Counted from the stretch's first letter, positions 32,837 through 44,527 are shown. The stretch is 64,000 nt of DNA from Pyronema omphalodes (GCA_024516155.1 JAJJXM010000018.1:434001-498000); one strand, 5' to 3'. The notes: generated by a model not told the origin, from the sequence alone. Numbers and translations: made by a program.

Positions 32837-34713
32837 CTCGGTGTGATATATTCTCTATGAGCAGGTCCTCTGCTACTTATTAGCATTCGAATGGCAAGAA
32901 ATTGGAAGTGGATAGATGTAGCTTACCAGTAGCACATACCCCCAGAAATTATCCCATAGGTCTCTGAACAAGTCTACAGACAATCGCCTGGGTTTCGGCA
33001 ATTTTACTATTTCCAGGATTCTTGTGAAACAGAGCAGTAGTGAGTATTCGGTCCGTGAATCGTACGGGGGTTTGAATAGGATGAAGATAAGATCTAGGTG
33101 GATTATCTACGCCTGTCTATCAGAACCAATGCGGCAGGAATGGGATACTGTCAGAAGAGGTTTACCGGTGATAGAGACCAAAACCAGCTAGAACAGCGTT
33201 AACAGCTTTTTCTAGCTTGAATAGGTATATCTTAATCCAAAGGTTGGATTGGCATTAACGGCCGCTGGATAAAAGCCGATCCAGATGGATTTACCAACAG
33301 GGTGGCCAGAGGATGGTTGTTTATTGATGTAGAGTTGTGCGGTGTGATGGAGAAGAAGAAGGAATGAAGGTGGGTTGGGTATTGCGGCTACTGAAGTGCT
33401 GCATGTTGAGTTCAATACGGGGGTTGAAAGCTATGGGCGTATTCTTGGGGTTGTTAAGAGCATTTCTTGGGGTCCTATTACTCTACTCCCGCTCATTAAG
33501 TCAGTTCAAGTTTGTCACTTCTGAAATGAATGCTTCGTTTAGTGTTTAATGAATTAAATAAAGGGTTCATCTCACATACAGAACCCCCGCCGTTGAGAAA
33601 CATATTAAGGGAATTGGCAAATAATGTTGGGTTACCCAATCCGGTGTCGTGTTACAGGTTTCATCTCAACCTCCGTAATAGTTTGGAGATATATTTAGCC
33701 CATAGATCTGTTTATGGGCCCAGATCAGACTAAGAGGGCCGATAACATGCATATTACGCGGCAAGATCGCTGATTTTCAGATTTTATGACTCGCATCGTA
33801 GGAAATGATCCAGCTCTCCACGATCATTTAGGTATTTATGAACTGCAACTCCCATTGTCAATTTCATAGGGTTCTATTTGTGGTGCATACAGTTACATAT
33901 AATCAGGGGGTTAGTATCAATTGGCTGGTGTCTGTGTATGGTAAAGTTACGTTCATTCGTTTCTTTGTTTATCTGAACCTTTGCATTTCTTCGTTTTTTT
34001 ATCTAAAAGTTAGCTGATATTCCTTATAAAACTCTTTGCTGTCAGCTTGAAATACTATCTACAATGGTGGATCAAATACTTCTTTGATCGTATCATGACA
34101 ACAGATGATTATTGGTAGAAACGCCTTCGCATCAACCGGTATTCCAAATATGTCACCACCAGCTGTTCAGTTGAAAGTTATACATTTCACAGCATCCGGC
34201 ATTCTCTTGTACGCAATTTTACTGTGCATTTTTATGCTTTTCAGAGTTCGACTCTACTTCCTTCAAGATCTCCCGATCTGCTAGTTTTCATTTTCATCGT
34301 CAGCTATAAATCCTTCTGTCATCCAGTTGAACGACCCTAAAAAAAACGTCGTTGTTCATAAGCATGTTATAATTTGTCCTTCAAGTTTCCTCCTCAGTGA
34401 ATTCAAAATGATTCCTGATCCGTTGTCATTTGGCATTCGTGACAAACCACCATTCCGTGAGAGTTCCTAGGTGTAAAGGCATTGCATGTTGTATTTCGAG
34501 TTTTATTTTCTATACATCCTCATGATTGGAATTATTGGTAGAGTGTATGGTACGAATAATATCAGCCCGATGAAATCCTAAAGCCTTACTTGAAGTCGAA
34601 TGTTCAAGCTCCAGTAGTTCCCTGGTTTTGGCTCTGCTATCAGTCATTAGTTCTGTCACGCACTTTAAGAACTTCAAGTCTGATAAGTCCTCCACATAAG
34701 CTCCTTTCATCGT
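32837..34713. other. Intergenic, no confident gene
   Basis: Short ORFs only. A minus-strand ORF at 34510-34710 (MKGAYVEDLSDLKFLK...) is charged and helical-looking but only 66 codons, with no recognised domain. Bases 33330-33375 (GTGTGATGGAGAAGAAG) resemble parts of 27.57 and 30.55 kb. Confidence 0.45.
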
Positions 34714-34956
34714 ATGCGCCTCAATGTCATCACAGCCAAAATACAGATCATCACTGCTGTTCTACTGTTCTTCCTTCTCGTCGTCCCGCTAGCAGCACCT
34801 GTCCCAGCTACCACAATGACAGAGATCAATGTGTATAATGAGATTTCTCGTGAAGAAGTGGTCTTTAACTGTCCTCCCAGAGTAAAGCCACCGTGCAGTT
34901 ACTACAGGTGTGAAACCGTTCGCCCCCCGAAGAAGAAGAGATGTTGCGGGGTTTAG
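34714..34956 (+). CDS. Small secreted Cys-containing protein, 80 aa
   Basis: Begins MRLNVITAKIQIITAVLLFF, a basic start followed by a long hydrophobic core and an A-P-V-P-A region where signal peptidase could cut (about residue 32). The mature part is about 48 residues, with five Cys (C-x7-C-x4-C-x10-CC) and a basic P-P-K-K-K-R segment near the end. No family recognised. Size, secretion signal and the repeat-rich surroundings fit a candidate secreted effector, but that is inference. An ATG six codons or more downstream is less likely because it would shorten the basic n-region. Confidence 0.5.
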   Translation: MRLNVITAKIQIITAVLLFFLLVVPLAAPVPATTMTEINVYNEISREEVVFNCPPRVKPPCSYYRCETVRPPKKKRCCGV

Positions 34957-35403
34957 AGCGGTGTGAAGACGTGCTGCTTGTTTCCGACTGGGGGGTATGC
35001 GAGACATGTTGGTCATCGGGAAGAGTTATCCTTGGGATTGTTGGAAGGGATAGATGCATATTGTGGAAGAACTGTTGGACCTGGGTTGTGTTGTTACCGC
35101 AATGGACGGTTATGTACTGTAGTGCTTATTCTAGGCTATATGAGGGTTGGCCGGTGGATTTCGTTCGTTTCTCTCACGGTTGTAGGAGTGTAAGGCAAAA
35201 TATAAGATTTTGTCTGCGGGAACTTCCGAGCCTGGTTTTTAGCATCTGTAACGTTTCGCGAATGCATCGACCCGAATACTGATACAAGCTCCAGCTGAAT
35301 TGGCCTCCGGAATTGGACAGTCTAGCTAGGTAGAATAATGTGGAAGAAATCCCCGCATCTCAATCTAGATCATGAACTATTGTCCCACGTACCTTGAGAG
35401 AGA

Positions 35404-35411
35404 TATATAAA
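35404..35411 (+). promoter_or_regulatory. TATA box of the 35.5-kb small secreted gene
   Basis: TATATAAA lies about 105 bp upstream of the ATG at 35516, a plausible distance for a fungal TATA promoter. Confidence 0.55.
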
Positions 35412-35515
35412 CCCACTTCCAAGTTGTCTTATTCCAATCGCTGTGCTATTCCTTTTCGGCCATTTCACTCCTCTTAGCCTCCATCCATTTCATTTGCAAA
35501 TACACCGAAATCACC

Positions 35516-35734
35516 ATGAAGCTCGCCGTCCTGCCTCAGCTGGTTTTAGTCCTATTCGTACCATACGTTTTCGCAAACGCATGTCCACCACAATACAAAC
35601 AATGCTACGACAAATGCTGTCCTCGGAACTGGGCGTGCTGCGCACCATACGGAGGATTCCCAGCGCACTGTCATAAGCCTGGTTCCCATCATCATCGAGA
35701 GGCAATTCGAGAGAGGGGTATGGCCATGTGTTGA
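35516..35734 (+). CDS. Small secreted Cys-rich protein, 72 aa
   Basis: Begins MKLAVLPQLVLVLFVPYVFA, a textbook signal peptide with likely cleavage after FANA or nearby (about residue 20-22). The mature part is about 50 residues with eight Cys arranged C-x6-C-x3-CC-x5-CC-x9-C and a last Cys at the very C-terminus, plus a HHH run. Eight Cys in about 50 residues suggests four disulfides. The start context (CACCATGAAG) is good and a TATA box is present. It is the second small secreted gene within 1 kb and both lie next to the decayed duplicate block. Family not recognised; an effector or antimicrobial role would be guesswork. Confidence 0.65.
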   Translation: MKLAVLPQLVLVLFVPYVFANACPPQYKQCYDKCCPRNWACCAPYGGFPAHCHKPGSHHHREAIRERGMAMC

Positions 35735-36413
35735 GAGGCTAGAAGAGCGTGAATTGGTTGTTGTGTACTGGGAGTTTTGCGTCGGGATAATTAAAAGGGG
35801 AATTTCTTGAGATATTGGAAGTCATGATTAGTCAAAGTACAGTAGTGGAATAAGGAAAATGTATCTCTCGGCAGAAAATATAGCACGATTCTTTGGCTTT
35901 CGATAGCGGTGTAATTTTCGTTACTCGATTTTGATGTTGCTGTTTCTTTAGTAAGTACTTAATAGGAGGGAAATATATCTGCGATTGAGATTCGGTGATT
36001 AAATCTGTGAGGAGAACATGCTCGCGCCATACGCCTCTTTAATGCCAGTTTTCTGCCACCTGGCACTTCAAAACATTGCCCTGACGGGTGAAATAGTTTG
36101 TGTGTGGTAGGCGCTTTATGACGCCACGCAAGTCATGACTAAAAATATTTCCGCGAAGCATTACGATAGCCGGTCGCCACAGTCACCGTCACATAATGAA
36201 ATGGCCGCACACTGCACTAAAAACAATGATACATAAACCCCCAACATGTTTCGTTTCTCCATCCTCATCGTTCATCGGCATCTCTTTCCACAACGCCATC
36301 TTCGGCAACCCGCGCCTCCCAGCGCACCCTCTCGGGCTCTACACACCGTAGCCCTTCAATTATTTATATTTCCCTTACTTCTTAATCAGCATTCGCGTAC
36401 GGAATTTTCCTGA
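35735..36413. other. Intergenic, probable promoter of the 36.4-kb gene
   Basis: No ORF of note. C/T-rich leader-like sequence lies at 36240-36400. Confidence 0.55.
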
Positions 36414-37484
36414 ATGCATCTGAATTCGTTCTCTCGGAATTATTCGCATCACCATGAGATTAAGAAGCTCAAACAGGGCTGTGGGAAGATATACCGAGCC
36501 ATCGGGGGCTTTCTTCATGCCCATGGTTACGTTACGAGGGAGCACCACTTTATCGACGATTATGGCACTGTCCAAACACGATACTATGTGAATCGTGCGG
36601 AATATAAAGCCGACAAGGCTCGGGATTTTGGACGTAGTAATACAACACCAATCCACGAATTCGCCCAAGTATTGGCCTCACCACCACCGCCACCACCACC
36701 ACCACCAGTCGAAGACATCATCATCCACCGATCGTTACAAAGTTACCATCAAGCTCAATCTGCAACCGAAGCACTTGAACCCAAGTTCCAATCCCATTCT
36801 TCGAACGAAAACTACCCCGAAGCTCATTCCGACTCTGGCCATTATCACGGTTATGCAGCCAGCGACTCAACTTTGGTCTCCGACTCTCGAGAACCGTCTC
36901 CAACCCCAGAAGGAGCACCTACAGAAGCCGACTTGGAAATCTACTACCGTGTTAAGCGCTATCTCGAATCTCAAGCAGCTTTAAGAGCTGGTTTTCGAAC
37001 ATCCTCGGTCCACGAAGGTGTTACTGAACTGCACCATGAGGACTACGATAAGCCTCCTCACTTGGATTCTGGATACACATCCGCTGCCTCCAGCGAAGCT
37101 GGAGACCTTGAAGAGCTATCCCCACATCTCGATGCTCATCAACTCAGCCTACACGTATCCAAGGAACTCGAGGGCTCTTGCAGAGTAGTAGTTCAGCCTG
37201 ATTCCGGTTACAATTCCTGCGCTTCTAGCGAAGGAGGAGACTTGAGAGTAGCGCCCCCACACTTCGAAGAACACAAACTTTGTCTGGAACCCTCCGACAA
37301 CACTTACCACGAAGCCCCTCGACTCGATTCCGGTTATAATTCTTACGCTTCAAGTCTAGCTTCCACATGCTGCGAAAAATTACCAGTAGCCGATTCAATC
37401 GATATTCCCTATTCCATTAATCGGTATATTCATCATGCCGGTAGAAGAGGTGCTTTCTCGGGTGGGTACTCTGTTAGACCATAG
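36414..37484 (+). CDS. Hypothetical protein with D-S-G-Y repeats, 356 aa
   Basis: Single frame with good coding character. The N-terminal 80 residues look folded (KIYRAIGGFLHAHGYVTREH, then DDYGTVQTRYYVNRAEYKAD). A run of nine prolines follows at about residue 90-98. The C-terminal half carries three imperfect repeats around LDSGYTSAASSEAGDL, PDSGYNSCASSEGGDL and LDSGYNSYASS, spaced 40-45 residues apart, the first two followed by PH-(L/F)-x-x-H-(Q/K)-L-x-L. The D-S-G-x core resembles a phosphodegron (DSGxxS, bound by beta-TrCP/Slimb-type F-box proteins), which is only a motif match. No signal peptide or enzyme motif. Likely a lineage-restricted, partly disordered protein. Confidence 0.7.
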   Translation: MHLNSFSRNYSHHHEIKKLKQGCGKIYRAIGGFLHAHGYVTREHHFIDDYGTVQTRYYVNRAEYKADKARDFGRSNTTPIHEFAQVLASPPPPPPPPPVEDIIIHRSLQSYHQAQSATEALEPKFQSHSSNENYPEAHSDSGHYHGYAASDSTLVSDSREPSPTPEGAPTEADLEIYYRVKRYLESQAALRAGFRTSSVHEGVTELHHEDYDKPPHLDSGYTSAASSEAGDLEELSPHLDAHQLSLHVSKELEGSCRVVVQPDSGYNSCASSEGGDLRVAPPHFEEHKLCLEPSDNTYHEAPRLDSGYNSYASSLASTCCEKLPVADSIDIPYSINRYIHHAGRRGAFSGGYSVRP

Positions 37485-38939
37485 ATCGCTTGATGGACCA
37501 TGGTTTCTGGAGTTGATTTGATTATTGTTTTTGTTTTTTCAAGGCGTTCTGGTTACAAAAGTTATGACGAAAATTTTTGATTATAGATTATGTTCAGCTA
37601 CATTATTTTTTTTATTCTGGAGTTGTCGGTTTTGCAGTTTTACAATTTTAGGTTGTTCAATTGTTTTGGAAGCGAGGTTTTAGAGTGGGTTTATTTATAT
37701 CTAAACCCATCGTTAGACCGCTTGTTAGAGTAATTGGATTACATTAAATCAATAAAAGTACTTTTCACAAACTTTTTCTAACTGCTGTGATGTTGATAAT
37801 TGAAACCGATAAAGTTAGAACGATGGGGCTTTTAAAGGTTACACGGCTTGCTAGAATGTTCTATGTATTACAATATAAATATTGCATTTCTTATTACACT
37901 CCTTACGAAGTATGACGTACCTATTACGAGGCGTTTAAAGATTTAAGTGATTCGTTTCGAAGTCGGTAAACGTTAGGCGGTGGTTTAATTAATACTTAGC
38001 CAGGGGAATTTTGTGCGGGGTTATATATAGGCTAGTTATGTCCTGTCAATTGCGTCATATGTCCAATTTAGACTCTACCGGAGTTTTCGGGTTAGTTAGC
38101 GAGTTGACAGGTTAAATATGGTGCGGAGATGGTGCATATTCGAGCTTGACGCCAGAAGCGCGGGTGCGGCTAATGGGCTCGTGGTAACCTTGAGCATGGT
38201 CATCCAGATAGAGGTAGTTAGGGTATGTTGTTGAATAGGTATTATGTAGTTACATCGGAATCTACTCTGTACTCCCCCCTCCCCCAAAATCACCAGAAAT
38301 CTTGACTCTTTTCATATTCTCCCGCGCAAACTTTAAACTTCTTGGTTGTATGGAAATTAACATTTGGGGGTTTTTATGATAGGACAAAGCAAAAAAGCAA
38401 AAGCAGAAACTGAAACACTCCAAACACCAGACTGAACAACCGTGGCGCCCAAAATCCCCCCTCCCTGTCTCCGTATTCTAGCAGTTAACAGCAACGAAAA
38501 GCACAGAAAGCAGTAAGCAGACATTGAAAAGAGAAAATGTAATGAAAGCTAAAAAGATGCGTCACCAAACTCCACTAAAGCCCTAGATGAAAAAACAAAA
38601 ACATAACAGAGAAAGGGAGAGGAGACAAAAAGGGGGGGGGGGGGGGGGCAAATGAATTGCTTCAAAGCTGAGGAAAAATAAAACAGCGGGGTATCAATGA
38701 ATTGCTTCAAAGCTGAGGAAAAATAAAACAGCGGGGTATCAATGAAGCGCAAAATAGAAGATAGGAGCCGTTGGAAAGTGTAAGACGAATCTTGATAGAG
38801 GTACAACAGTCAAAGTTGTTGCCAACCGAAGACTTGTTGAAATGCATGTAGAAGGTACACAAGCTTCTAGCTATGTGTATTGATGAACGAAATAAACTGA
38901 ATCTTGAAGACAAAGAGTTGGTCGGCATGGAAGAAGCAA
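37485..38939. other. Intergenic with G17 run and 45-bp tandem duplication
   Basis: A 17-nt G run lies at 38632-38648, directly followed by two identical 45-bp copies (38652-38696 and 38697-38741, starting ATGAATTGCTTCAAAGC). No gene seen. Confidence 0.7.
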
Positions 38940-40400
38940 CTACTTGCTGCCGGTCTTCTTCCGAGCTGCGGCTTTCTTTGCGGCAAGCTCCCTTTCAATC
39001 TTTTCCTGTTCCTGGTCCTCCTTAATTGCCCTAAGACGACTTCTCTCCTCTTCTTCGAGGACGTCAAACGCAGCAGCCTCCATGTCACTACCAGAGTCGT
39101 AGTCATCGTAGTCGTCGGCATATCTGTATCTTTTGATTTCTGTCAGTAACAATAATATCGAACCGAATCAAGGGGGAAAAAAAATACTTTTTAGCAAATG
39201 CTTTAGCACGAGGATCATCCTCATCATCGTCGTCATCGACAATCCAGTCATCATCTTCATCCTCTTCTTCGTCGTATCTTCCTCTGCCTCCCAGACGGGG
39301 CCTATTCGGTTTTTTCGCGGTTGGTGGTGCGGCATTCTTACCCCTCCAGCTCATTATAGGTGAAGGGGAGCGTTTCCGTTTGAGAGGTTCCGCAGGAGGC
39401 GCTTTGCCAGTAGATTTCCCCTTTGCAACAGGCCTTCCTCTATCCACTGTCTCCTTTCCAGACTTCTTTGGTGGAGCACTCTTGCTACTAATTTCCTTAC
39501 TGAGCGGCCTCTTGCGGTTTGCAAGGGTATCTTTTTCGCCACTGGAAAGAGTACCAGGGCTTTTACTCTTCCTATCAACGGGTGCGGGGGCACCAGCTGT
39601 CTTGCCCTGCTGCCTGGCCTCCAACTTCTTCTGCCATTCCTTCTTTTCTTGTACCGGAGCCTTTGCTTTGTGTTGGATTATACCGGTGTTCTGCTTCTCC
39701 GCTGCCATTTTGGCAGCCATTTCAAGCTTCTCTTTGTAGGACATTGGCTTCGGGGCGACCGGTAGCGTAGTTGTTGGCCGGGCACCAGGCTTGGAGACAG
39801 TTGGCTTTTGAACTGCGGATGAACCTTGCGGTACTCCAGGCTTTGATTGTACAGACCCGTTTGGCCGTGTGCTGGAACTGCTTGTTGTGGTGCTGGATTT
39901 GGGTATCAGTCCTTTCTTCTCGGCAACTTTCTGCAGTAGAAGTTTCTTCCTCTCTTCCATCTGTCTCTCTGACTCCGTCATTGGTCTAGTCTCTTCCACC
40001 TTGCGTTTTTTAGCAACTGAGACGTCAGTTCTGGAGTTTGTGGATGAAGCTGAGGTTCCAGTGGATTTAGGGTAGCTGCTGCCATTTGTGCTTCCTGGAG
40101 ATGGTCGATTGACGCCTGTGTTGCTGGCAGTCGAGGGTTTTGATGTTTCACCATCATCTGTACCCACATTAGCTAGCGTACACAAATACCAATATCTTGG
40201 CGCTTACTGTTTCGGGGGTCTGGGAGCGGCCGTTTTATGGCAGACGGCGTAGTTGAAGGAGATGCAGAGCCGGATGATGCAGTGGTGTTTGGTGCGAACT
40301 TGCTCAAGAGACTTGAGAACGTGAACTATCTCTCGTTTAGCGATGCTATCTCCATCGTGAAATGGCTGGGTGTTGTGGTCGCAGGTCATACCGAAGACAT
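38940..40400 (-). CDS. SPT2: Spt2-like chromatin protein, 426 aa
   Basis: Four exons on the minus strand: 40400-40392 (M-S-S only), 40325-40208, 40157-39188 and 39123-38940, with introns of 66, 50 and 64 nt. Spt2 is a histone H3/H4-binding, HMG-like factor acting with transcription elongation and nucleosome reassembly. Visible features: a Ser/Thr/Pro-rich N-terminus, a central basic region (MEERKKLLLQKVAEKKGL; MSYKEKLEMAAKMAAEKQ), Lys/Ser/Pro-rich linker, an acidic block (EEEDEDDDWIVDDDDDEDD), and the family C-terminus with YADDYDDYDSGSDMEAAAF, EEEERSRL and a basic KKAAARKKTGSK tail. The 50-nt intron was chosen over a 35-nt alternative because it contains a CTAAT branch site. The 9-nt first exon is the weakest point: the frame has a TAG just upstream of exon 2. 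Confidence 0.85.
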
Positions 40401-43214
40401 GGTGAAGTGTTGAAAGCCCTGACAGAGAAAGCTGCCAGAGGGTGTATCGAAGGAGGTTGTACGCTTGTGCTCGGAGGTGTACTGCGGTTGTCGTTTACCG
40501 ATCAAGACCCCAAGGTTCCACGGGTTTGTCCACCGCTACACGCTGCTGAGTCGGAATCTTCGAGCTTGAGGGGTCTGTTCGCGGTCGGTTTCGCTGGTAT
40601 CGCGGGCGAGTTTTCGCAAGCTGTGGGCGCAGTGCAGTGAAGGTGTGGAGCGTGTTGAGGAAGGTGAAGAGAGGAAGAAGGGACGTTCGTGGTCGACAGT
40701 TAAGCAGGTCAGACTGCACAGTCGTGACCTATTTTACTCACTACATACTCGCCCAGAAATCGCCGTCTCACGTGACAGCGACACTGGGAGATTCTTGGCA
40801 GTGAGCTTTGTTCTTAACCCTTCGACGAAGCACGGACAACCGAGGGGACCGGCTGAAGTTCCTTGCTTGGGTTTCTTGATGATGAAATTCGACCCTGTAG
40901 ATAGCCGTATCCCCACGTCTCAACACCGACGATGACAACAATCGTTGCTATTTATGAGAGGGTTAAGACTCGAGGCGATAAGCTTTGTATGTATATTCTG
41001 TTAAGCCAGTAGGAAAGCCATCCGCCGTTTGAAAAAGCGCACTTTCGCTCCAAGCCAGAGTGGTAGCCGCACCGCATCCCATGAGTATCGCGATGTCGCC
41101 ACCATGGTGTTGAGGTTTATTAGGCCAGCCACGCAGAGGCCATCTAGCCATATGATAAAATAGAAATCATGGGGGCTTCTTAGCTTGTTATGAAAGTCAG
41201 TTCTGGGCATCTTTAAATACATATCACAAAACTAAAATCGCTTAGAGTAAGCTTAGAGCCATAATTTCGGGTAGTTATCGCCGCCCCATCAACGCGATTT
41301 CAAACCGGATGAATGAGCCTAGCAACATTCTAGACGGTTGCTTCATCAGGCGAACTGCAAGCGACAGGCGCACTATGACTTTAAATCAACCTTACGCCTG
41401 CTGCCAGTCGGAGCGTCGGAAACCTTCTCTGCAGCTCTCTATCGTCACACGAGCCTCGCAGGTAGAGCTCAAGAGGAAACCGGCTTGTTTGGATTTCCCT
41501 TGGCGGCATCCCGACCATTATTGGTTCTGGAGCCATTTCTGACTGCAAGTGAACCCTGGAGAATATGATATCTCGAGGCCAAGCTATCTCGCTCATCTCA
41601 GAGCTATCGACATCATAAACTCTGACACAATCACTACAAATACTATCCCAAAATATAGGGTTAACCTTTTCAATTCTGACCACTTGGATTGCCCGTCTAG
41701 AATCCCATAGAAGTAATGAGATATGATGGAAGCTTTGGCATACAAAGGTAGCCCCTCGCAGAGTTGTGCATATGTCGGTATGGATCAGTGCATGAAGCAG
41801 CCTTCATACGTAGGATTAACTGCTGTCTATCCTCCTAAACCAGTTCCTTCGATTTTGAATACAACGAAGTTGAATTGAAAATTGTTTTATTGGTCCATGG
41901 ATAGATTTGATCTGCCTCTTAGCGAAATTTATTACTCCCATCAATTCTCCCGGAACGATCAAAAGTTCCATAGAACATTCCATTCAACGTTATTGATCAA
42001 TACACTTTATTCATCCCCAATTTTTCAATGATCTTGTATTTATCAACTACTAGCCCAACAAAGCAAGACTTCAAAACATTCAAAACATTCAAAGCAACAT
42101 CAGAACTAACCTAGGTGGCAGGCATAATCATCATCCAGTCTCCTTCTATGATTCATCAGCAGTATGGCTACAGGGTTTATGAAAGCCATGATGCCGTATA
42201 AAAATCATGATTACAGTTCATTATATATATTCCCTCCCACGTATGTAACTTCATGATTGGCGTGGAATACTTTTCTGAGACTTGGAGTGACAAACTTTCA
42301 CAAACCAACTACACCTATCCTTGCTCTTTAACCTGATGTTTCCAAGGCGACTCGATTAGATTGATTATGCAAAAATACAGAATATGTCAGAATTTTTTAT
42401 TTACGGTGTGTTCAACCCTCAAGATAGTTGAGACAAGAAACCGCTATCCAAGAACCTTTACTCTTACTACCCCCTCTTCAAAGCTCGCTTCGCCGATTTA
42501 ATTCTGCAGGTGTCGACAACGACTTGAACCCTCGCCGATTCTTCTTTTACCTCATTTTATAAAGTGAATCGATTCCATATGAACAATTGTCTTAAAGTTC
42601 TTTCACAACCACTATTCTACGAAGCCTAGTCCGCTTTCCACGTCTCCATCATTGACAACCATAATGGTTTCGGGTACTCCCTTCCTGGGTGCTATTTCCT
42701 CTCAAGTATCTCTTTTTACATCCAAGGATTCAGAGAAAACAGATTTGAACCATGATAATACTCGACATGATATCAGGCTGCATGAATTTCATCACTCCCT
42801 CATGTTAATCCCGAATAATGTAACCACCAACATAAACCACCCATAGTTTCGATAATCAACCATACATCCCATATCATCCGTCATAATAACCCATCCACAA
42901 TATCCCCGTAAATCCTCATAGTCCACATTTTCAGATTTCACATTCCGATCAACATCATCTTCTAGTCTCTTATCCGCCTCCTTCTTTTTATACCCGCTTC
43001 TTCATTACATACAATACGATATCATCTCCCTTCTCTTCCAAGGTATCAAGACTCAATCGCAGCAAGAAGAGGAAATTAAAACTCCAACTCTAGAAATGTG
43101 ATGATATCCGGGTTTTCATTTCAGGTCTTTTACCTCAAAACTGTCTTTATATGGAGCTGCTTTATAGGGAGTATGCACGGAGAGTTAAGAACGGGGATAG
43201 GTTGGGGTCTTGGA
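40401..43214. other. Intergenic, no gene seen
   Basis: ORFs are short and lack protein-like features. The first few hundred bases are probably the SPT2 promoter. Confidence 0.55.
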
Positions 43215-43265
43215 TTGATTGATTGATTGATTCTTAAACGTTCCCAACCATAAGGTTATGACGTG
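43215..43265 (+). repeat. Dispersed ~55-bp element, copy 3 of 3
   Basis: GATTGATTGATTGATTC, then TTAAACGTTCCCAACC, then ATAAGGTTATGACGT. The core differs from the 31.4-kb copy at one base (T to A), and the 5' repeat is GATT instead of GATTT. Confidence 0.8.
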
Positions 43266-44340
43266 GAATTGGGGTCTTGGAGATAAGGTATCAAGTGACC
43301 AGCATCAAGGGAGAAAGAGGTTTCATGGGTTCTTGATAGCACAGTGGTGACGGCGGTGATTGTAGTGATTTCTGTTTATTGAATTACAGATATAAGGTAG
43401 TGGTCGGAGGGGAGCTGGTTAGTACGTTCAACCTCGTTATATACCTTGTACCGGAACTTGGGGCTGGAGCTTTCATTATACAGAAGTTTGAAGGTAAAGT
43501 TTTGTGATAAAGAGACTGATTATCATTGTTGCTGTATTTTTTGTTGGATTTGTTTCCTCTGGGATCAGTATTTATGATATGGGAATATCACAGGAAAGTG
43601 GAAAATGCGCTGCCGAGAGAGAACCGGGTGGGTTTTAGATTTCTTAAGGAACGAAATTTTGTATATTATCTCAACAGGTCACATCAAGTTAGGGTCTCGG
43701 TTATGTTATATTGCAGCAAGCAATCCATTAATATCTTCCAACTAGCGATGTTGAGAGCTTGCATATTTTGAGGTGTGATTTACGAAAAGAGAGGAGAAAT
43801 TAGTGTTTTAGGCCATCATTCACCACGTCTTTAGTTCTCCTTCTTCGTTCTCCCAATTACCATCTCTTCAAGTTAGTTTATATTCTAGCATCCATCCCCA
43901 GTGTATCTAAAACCAAAACCCCCATTGAATATACATCATCACCATCATCATTACTAATTTCAAATCACTCCAAACCCCCAAAATTTTCCAGCATACCTCC
44001 ATCAATTCCCTCGCCTCATGCCTCCACCAATCCACTCTCTCCAAAGTTCCATCAATCCCACCTCCAATCCAGTATCCACTCGAAAAACTAAACTTCCCCC
44101 AACAATCCCTATACCCCTCAAAGAAACCAGTCCTCGTCTTTCTCCTTTACCCAGCTGAAAAAAATACCCAACCAACTCACAGAATCTCACGCAATCCCAC
44201 CGTTACTACATATCAATCAGATCAAGCATTTTGCCCTTATCCATGTAGCATCTACTTCCACCATGTTCACAACGCCACCATAAAGCAGTGTCGTACAGCA
44301 TTACACAGCATTGCATAGTATCGTACAGCATTATTGCACA
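43266..44340. other. Intergenic, no gene seen
   Basis: No supportable gene. Degenerate tandem copies of TCGTACAGCATT occur near 44290-44355. Confidence 0.55.
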
Positions 44341-44527
44341 ACATCGTACAATATTATGCCTGAGATCCCAAGCCATTCTAGACCTCTATCTGCAAGACCG
44401 GCCGGACATTTTCGGCGCCGAAAAGTTTGGTGAGTCTATGTAACACTATGGTTTCACTGTACTGTAAATGCTAAGATAACTCATAACTTTTGTAGCTTCC
44501 ATCAACTTTGAAGAATCAGATGATTAG
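44341..44527 (+). pseudogene. Last two exons of an unrecognised gene, start not found
   Basis: The plus frame is open through SQAILDLYLQDRPDIFGAEK, ends its exon at 44429 (GTGAGT donor), and after a 66-nt intron (acceptor TTTTGTAG, ending at 44495) continues to ASINFEESDD and stops at 44527. Splice sites and residues look genuine, but upstream there is only degenerate repeat sequence and no start codon in frame, so the 5' end is missing or lies in an exon I could not find. Confidence 0.35.
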
